Assembly (NCBI GenBank): GCA_027625915.1
Contig: JANTQA010000012.1
Span: 11,990,501-12,054,500 of the forward strand
DNA from: Anaeramoeba flamelloides
Taxonomy: Eukaryota > Metamonada > Anaeramoebidae
Length of the DNA: 64,000 nt
Direction: 5' to 3'
Positions 59,176 to 64,000 of the stretch are shown in pieces. Made by a program: the position numbers and the translations under genes. The notes under the pieces were generated by a model. That model ran no database searches, had not been told where the DNA came from, and was given only the letters and a program-made list of their open reading frames with translations. Position 1 is the first letter of the stretch. Each line of letters begins with the position of its first letter.

Positions 59176-60147
59176 ATGAAAATCCTTCTAGTTGCCCTTT
59201 TCATTACTCTTGTGTTCAGCATGAGTCCAGAGTTACAATGGACCCAATACAAAGCAACACACAATCTCAAATTTAATGCCAAAGAAGATGCATTAAGATT
59301 AGGAATCTTCAAGAACAACCTCAAGACCATCCACAACCTTAACAAGAAAGGAGGTGCTCAATATGGTGTTACCCAATTCTCTCACTTGACCACCGAAGAA
59401 TTCAAAGGAACCTACACTAACAGAAGACCAATCCCAAAGAATGATCCAAAGACCGTCGTCACATACCCAGTTCTCGAGGACATCCCAGACGCATTCGATT
59501 GGACAAAATCCGACCCACCAGTTGTTGAACCAGTTTACAACCAAGGACAATGTGGATCCTGTTGGGCCTTTTCCGGTGTTGAAGCCATCCAAGCCGCATA
59601 CGCCATTTCGGGAAAACCATTAACTGACTTCTCTGTCCAAGAAATTGTTGACTGTAATCACATTGACGGTGTCGCTGGATGTGATGGTGGATGGCCATTT
59701 ACCGTCTATGAATATATCCAAACCAAATCCAAGGGACTTGAAAACAAAAGTAACTACCCATACGTCGGTGTCGATCAAACATGTGCTGAATCATCAGGCA
59801 AAATCATTAAATTCGACGTCCCATCATACCAAAACATCTCTAAAGACGAAGAAGCACTCGTTGGTGTTGTCTATAACCAAGGACCAGTCAGCATGGCCAT
59901 GGACGCCACACTTTTACAATTCTACTTTGGCGGAATCATCGATTACGAACCATGTGGAAAGACTCTTGACCACGCTTTACTCATCGTTGGATATGGTACA
60001 GGCAAACATTTAGGATCTGAAGTTAAATACTGGAAAATCAAAAACTCTTGGGGTTCATCATGGGGTGAATCTGGCTACTACAGAATCGTCAGAAACAAGG
60101 ATAAATGTGGTTTAGCTCAAGCCCTTACAATCCCTAAAGTTAACTAA
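59176..60147 (+). CDS. Cathepsin L-like papain-family cysteine protease precursor
   Basis: 323 aa from the first ATG (59176). A signal peptide, MKILLVALFITLVFS, opens it. An I29-type inhibitory propeptide (about 20-100; WTQYKATHNLKF, GVTQFSHLTTEEF) follows, then the mature enzyme from about residue 103 (IPDAFDW). The active site is complete: Gln123 and Cys129 in QGQCGSCWAF, His266 in LDHALLIVGYG, and Asn290 in IKNSWGSSWGE. Disulfide cysteines are in their usual places. The family hydrolyses proteins in lysosomes, phagosomes or after secretion. Codons prefer C-ending forms (aac, atc, ttc) and base composition is markedly less AT-rich than its neighbours, typical of a highly expressed gene. Complete, single exon, no defect seen. 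Confidence 0.95.
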   Translation: MKILLVALFITLVFSMSPELQWTQYKATHNLKFNAKEDALRLGIFKNNLKTIHNLNKKGGAQYGVTQFSHLTTEEFKGTYTNRRPIPKNDPKTVVTYPVLEDIPDAFDWTKSDPPVVEPVYNQGQCGSCWAFSGVEAIQAAYAISGKPLTDFSVQEIVDCNHIDGVAGCDGGWPFTVYEYIQTKSKGLENKSNYPYVGVDQTCAESSGKIIKFDVPSYQNISKDEEALVGVVYNQGPVSMAMDATLLQFYFGGIIDYEPCGKTLDHALLIVGYGTGKHLGSEVKYWKIKNSWGSSWGESGYYRIVRNKDKCGLAQALTIPKVN

Positions 60148-63100
60148 ATCATCTCTCCTCGCTTTTTAAAAAGACGATCTTTTTTTTTTTAATCAAAAAA
60201 ATTAATTTCAAGTACTTTAAAAGCTTGCAGTAATAAGACGATGCAAGGTCTCATTACTTTTCAAAGATTTGTTCTTTAATTGACACTTTTCTTTCAAAAA
60301 GGTTCTTGATCATCATACTTTTTTGAAATTATTAAAAAAAAAATAAACAGCTTTTCTGTTGCCTTTTAATCATCTTTTGTTTTTTTTTGTTTTTTTTTGT
60401 TTTGTTTTGTTGTACAAGTGGAAACAAAAAATTTGAAAATTTTTTTCTTGGGGGTTACATGAAATTTAAGAAATAAAAATGTAGAAATTGTATAATTTAA
60501 ACAAGTTTTTGAAAGTTCAAAAACTTGTAGATACTATATTTAAGGAGTTATTGTCATATTTTTAAAAAACACATTAAAAAAATAACTTTTTAAATTTTAA
60601 TTTTAATTTTTTTTTTTTTCAATTTTTTAAGAAAAAAATACATTTTTTGAAGAAAAAAAAAGTTATCAATAATAAGGTACTTTAATATGGAGATTATATT
60701 TTTGGCATTTTTTTTTGAAAAAATCAAGTTTGAAAAATTTTGAAAAATTTTGAGATTTTTTTTCAAATGTACAAAAATTGAAATTTTCACAATTGCTAAA
60801 AATAATTAGAAAATATTTTTTTTCTAATTATAATTGAGGAAAAATAATTTTCAAACATATAATCAACAATAATAAATTTTTTTTTTGATATTTAAATTTT
60901 CATTTTTCGTTCTTATTTTTCGCTATGAGTAATATCATTATTATTTTACAAAATCGATTAAAATAACAAAAAATAATTTGTGAATCAATTTTTTTTCATT
61001 CAAAAAAAAATAAAAAATGACAAAACAAAAAGGTATGATATTTCAAAAAAAAAATTGAGTTGGATTTTTTCTATTTTTATAATAAAAATTTCGAAATTTT
61101 CAAAAAAAAAGTTAAAAAATAATTGGAAATTCAAAATATTTTTTTTCAAATTTAACAAAATCAAAAGAGTGTAAACTCAAAAAGTAGATTCATGATAAAA
61201 AAAGAATGGTACAAGAAAAGAAACAAAATTTTTTATTTTGGGTAAAGCATATATTGCATATTTTTTTCGAATCACACTGTTTTTCATACAAATCCAAAAA
61301 AAACCTTTTCAGGTTTATTTTTCAAACTATTTTATGTTGGTCTACCACAAACACAACAAGGTTTTGCTTTCTTGCTCATATTTTTTTTTATTTTTTGTCT
61401 TTTTACGAAAAGTTGAAAAAAGGCAACTTTCAAAAAAGTGAAAAAATGCAAAAATTTTTTAAAGCTATAATAACAATAACTAAATTTAATGAATGCCATT
61501 TAGCAAGATTTCATTAGTATACTAAGAAATTCTTCACTTTGATTTCAAATCTAAGTAATTGGTAAAAAAAATTTCTCGGCCTCTATTAAATTTACCTAAA
61601 AAAATTTCATAGAGACTAGTCCCTTAAAGTGATTATCAGTGGACAAATTTAATCGAGATTATGGAACGCTTTCAAGTCAGTTTTTGCAAACAATTCCACT
61701 GTTTTCACTTGTTAACTTGTACCTTAAAAACAAAAATTTTCCAAAACAACTCTAAAGTTATTTGAATTTTAAATCAGAAAAAATTTTCACTTCATTTGCC
61801 ATTTCCTTTTTCACAGAAAGTTTAAAAATTACAACTTACTTTTGGATTATAACTGTATTTGCTGTTAATTGTACAAGAAAAAGTAACAAAATTTTCTATC
61901 AGCTTTCCAAAATAATCACAGACCAAGAACGAAAATAAATTACCAAAGTCCTCAATTCGTAAAGTGAAATTAATATTTTATACTTTTAATTGCAAAATAA
62001 AAGTATCAAAATTTTAATTCAGTTTTCCAAAATAATCACAGATCAAAAAAATTAAAAGAAATCATCAAAAGTCCCAATTCAAAAATTAAAATAAGTATAT
62101 AGCTGTTTACTGAATTAAAGTCTTTTAATGTGTGATCTCTTAAACAATTTTCTTAAGAAAGCTGAAGGAAAATTTTGTTCTATTTATTGTTCAACAAATA
62201 GTACTGGCTTTATTAATTAAAAATTCGAATTGTAACGATTTTAAATCTTTTTGGAAAGTGAATGAATATTTTAATAGCGTTGCGGAAAAAAAGTGAAACA
62301 AAGTTTTTAATTGGGAACCTTAAAAGAACCAGAAAAATGAAAAGTAAGATCTAAAGAATAAAAGGATAAATAAATAAATAAAGACAAAATGAAGTCTTCA
62401 CCACAATAACAGTTTTTTTAAATACTACCTTGTGTATTTAGTTTTTCTTTGATTGATCAATCATTAAAAATTTGTTCAAAAAAATGATTATTTTTGAGAT
62501 CACTAAAACCACACAAACAATTTTGATAAATCAAGTAGATTTAAATTGTATTTGATGGGTTGTTTGGCAATTATATTGTGTGTTATTATTTGAAGTTGAT
62601 TGATTTATTCTTTTTATTGATTTTACTTTTCAGGTTCTATTAAGGTTCCCAATTAAAAACTTTGTTTCACTTTTTTTCCTGAATGGTTACATTGTTTTTT
62701 GTGACAAATAGAAAACAAGAAAAATTGTGCAAATGAAGTGAAAATTATTTCACATTTGAAATTCAAACACCAATAAAAGTCTGAAAAAAAACAAACAGTT
62801 TCAAGACTGGTTATTCAAACAACTGTTCTTAAAATACCCAGATGTTTTCTTTAGAAATTGATTGGAAAGTTAGAATAGCTATGTGGTCGAGAATTAGTTG
62901 TTGTTGGTAACAATAAGAAAAAAAGCATGTGCGTTTTTCTTAGAAACATGAGTTTTAAACTCTCAGGAGTGTTTTTTTACACCTGAACTGTAAAGTAAAG
63001 AGAACTGAAAACACTTTTTTTTGGTTGAATGTTAATTGGTCAACAAAACGGTTGACTTAATCAAACAGTAGAAATGAAATTAGTTTGCGATTTACTATTT

Positions 63101-64000
63101 TGACAAAAAAAAAGAAAAAAAGTGTAGATTTTCCTTTTTCATTTCAAGATTGCAAATTTCAACTTACTTTTTTTGTAAAAACTAAAAGGAAAATACACAA
63201 ATAGGTGTGAAATGAAATTATGGTCTCTGTTCTTAAGCAAATACAAACCATAAGGAAACCAGTTAATCTAAAACCTTGAATTATAAAAAGGAAAAACGAA
63301 AATTCTTTAAAACCAATCCCTTTGTTTTGTAACAGTAGATCGACAAGGCTGTTAAAGAAAATTTGTTTAGCAATTATCATTTCAAAATATCAAACAGCCC
63401 ATTTCGTCGAGGTTGTTTTTGTCAGGTTTAGAGGAGTGGATGGTTTCATAGGATTCCTTACCTTTTCTGATAAACCACATTCTTTTTTTATAAAAGTAAT
63501 ATGTTGGGAAAAGGAAAATGAATAAGTAAATTAGATATAGCAAAGATCAGTTTTTTCATTTGTTTCGAAACCTTTTGGATTTTAGTGAACATCATATAAT
63601 TATTTTTGAGTCAATTTTTGAAACCTCTTCTTCAAGATGGTATTTCTTGTTTTTTTCTTTTTTTGTTATTCTTGGGAAAAATATTGTGTAAATTTTTTCT
63701 CCTTTTTTTCATAAAAAAAAAGCACTTATTCATTTTTCACTCTCAAAAAGCAATTTTTTTTCGATATTTCTTGGAATTTTCAGATCTGGTTTGGTAAAAA
63801 ATTCTTGACTCGTTTGTTTTTTTTTTTTTGGAAAAATTTGTAGAATTTAAGTGTTTGATTTTTGAGTGTATAGTTGTTTTTTTGGAAACACTATTTCATT
63901 TTTAGAATTGACTTTTAAACAAAAGATCGAATATCAAAAATCATTTTTTTAATTTGATTTATCAAAAGTAAAAATTTTCTTTTTTTTTTTTTTTTTTTTT
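60148..64000. other. Repeat-bearing spacer with two weak minus-strand exon candidates
   Basis: 61379-61346 could be a first exon, opening MSKKAKPCCVCG with donor gtagac. 60305-60250 could be a further exon (MMIKNLFERKVSIKEQ, donor gtaatg). 63546-63382 is open for 54 codons and ends in a hydrophobic stretch, basic YKKRMWFIRK and hydrophilic SYETIHSSKPDKNNLDEMG, like the C terminus of a membrane protein. A near-tandem repeat of about 115 bases lies at 61870-62095 ('ccaaaataatcacaga' twice). 62278-62690 is a MITE. Confidence 0.3.
62278..62690. repeat. MITE family C, simple copy
   Basis: The left end 'gcggaaaaaaagtgaaacaa' is inverted at the right end 'tttgtttcactttttttcct'. Next to each lies 'tttttaattgggaac' or its inverse. 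Length is about 410 bases and no gene is present. The interior repeats the 'gatcaatcatt' and 'gagatcactaaaa' blocks of the copy at 1643. Confidence 0.7.

Noticed and set aside
1-64000. tRNA, rRNA, riboswitch and bacterial-type promoter or terminator signals
   Set aside because: I looked for T-arm/B-box patterns and conserved rRNA segments on both strands and found none convincing by eye; hairpin-T runs are common by chance in this AT-rich sequence.

Overview
This is a very AT-rich eukaryotic window. The genes are sparse, and the long spaces between and inside them are full of small repeats. GT-AG introns, lysine/glutamate/asparagine-rich proteins with acidic low-complexity inserts, a Rho GTPase fused to BTB domains, a YAK1-like kinase and a cathepsin L-like protease point to a free-living or amoeboid protist. 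An Anaeramoeba-like metamonad would fit. Multi-kilobase introns argue against a dictyostelid. This placement is inference, because no rRNA or organelle gene is present to settle it.

Layout. 0.3-2.4 kb holds nested inverted-repeat elements. 3.3-3.6 kb (-) carries an SH3-domain exon. 7.0-10.0 kb (+) encodes a 1016-aa propeller-like/MYND-like protein. 13.9-16.2 kb (-) encodes a 774-aa TPR protein. 20.6-22.7 kb (-) is a two-exon Rho-BTB gene. 24.8-41.5 kb (-) is, by my exon assembly, one six-exon YAK1-family kinase gene. Its introns (up to about 7.2 kb) contain a LINE-like fragment, MITEs and two clusters of modular hairpins. 45.8-46.7 kb (+) is a UBL-UBA-UBA protein. 49.7-51.2 kb (-) is a protein with a PD-(D/E)XK nuclease-like domain. 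59.2-60.1 kb (+) is a secreted or lysosomal cysteine protease. The rest is repeat-bearing spacer with a few weak exon candidates.

No operon-like or pathway grouping is visible. Signalling (Rho-BTB, YAK1, SH3), protein turnover (UBL-UBA, cathepsin, BTB adaptor) and scaffolding (TPR, MYND-like) genes simply sit side by side.

The points most worth following are: the modular hairpin clusters inside the kinase intron; the Rho-BTB GTPase whose switch residues are replaced; a set of MITE families that share an inner terminal motif but carry different outer ends; and A-run/G-run junctions at the ends of one repeat family. All alignments and splice joins here were made by eye.
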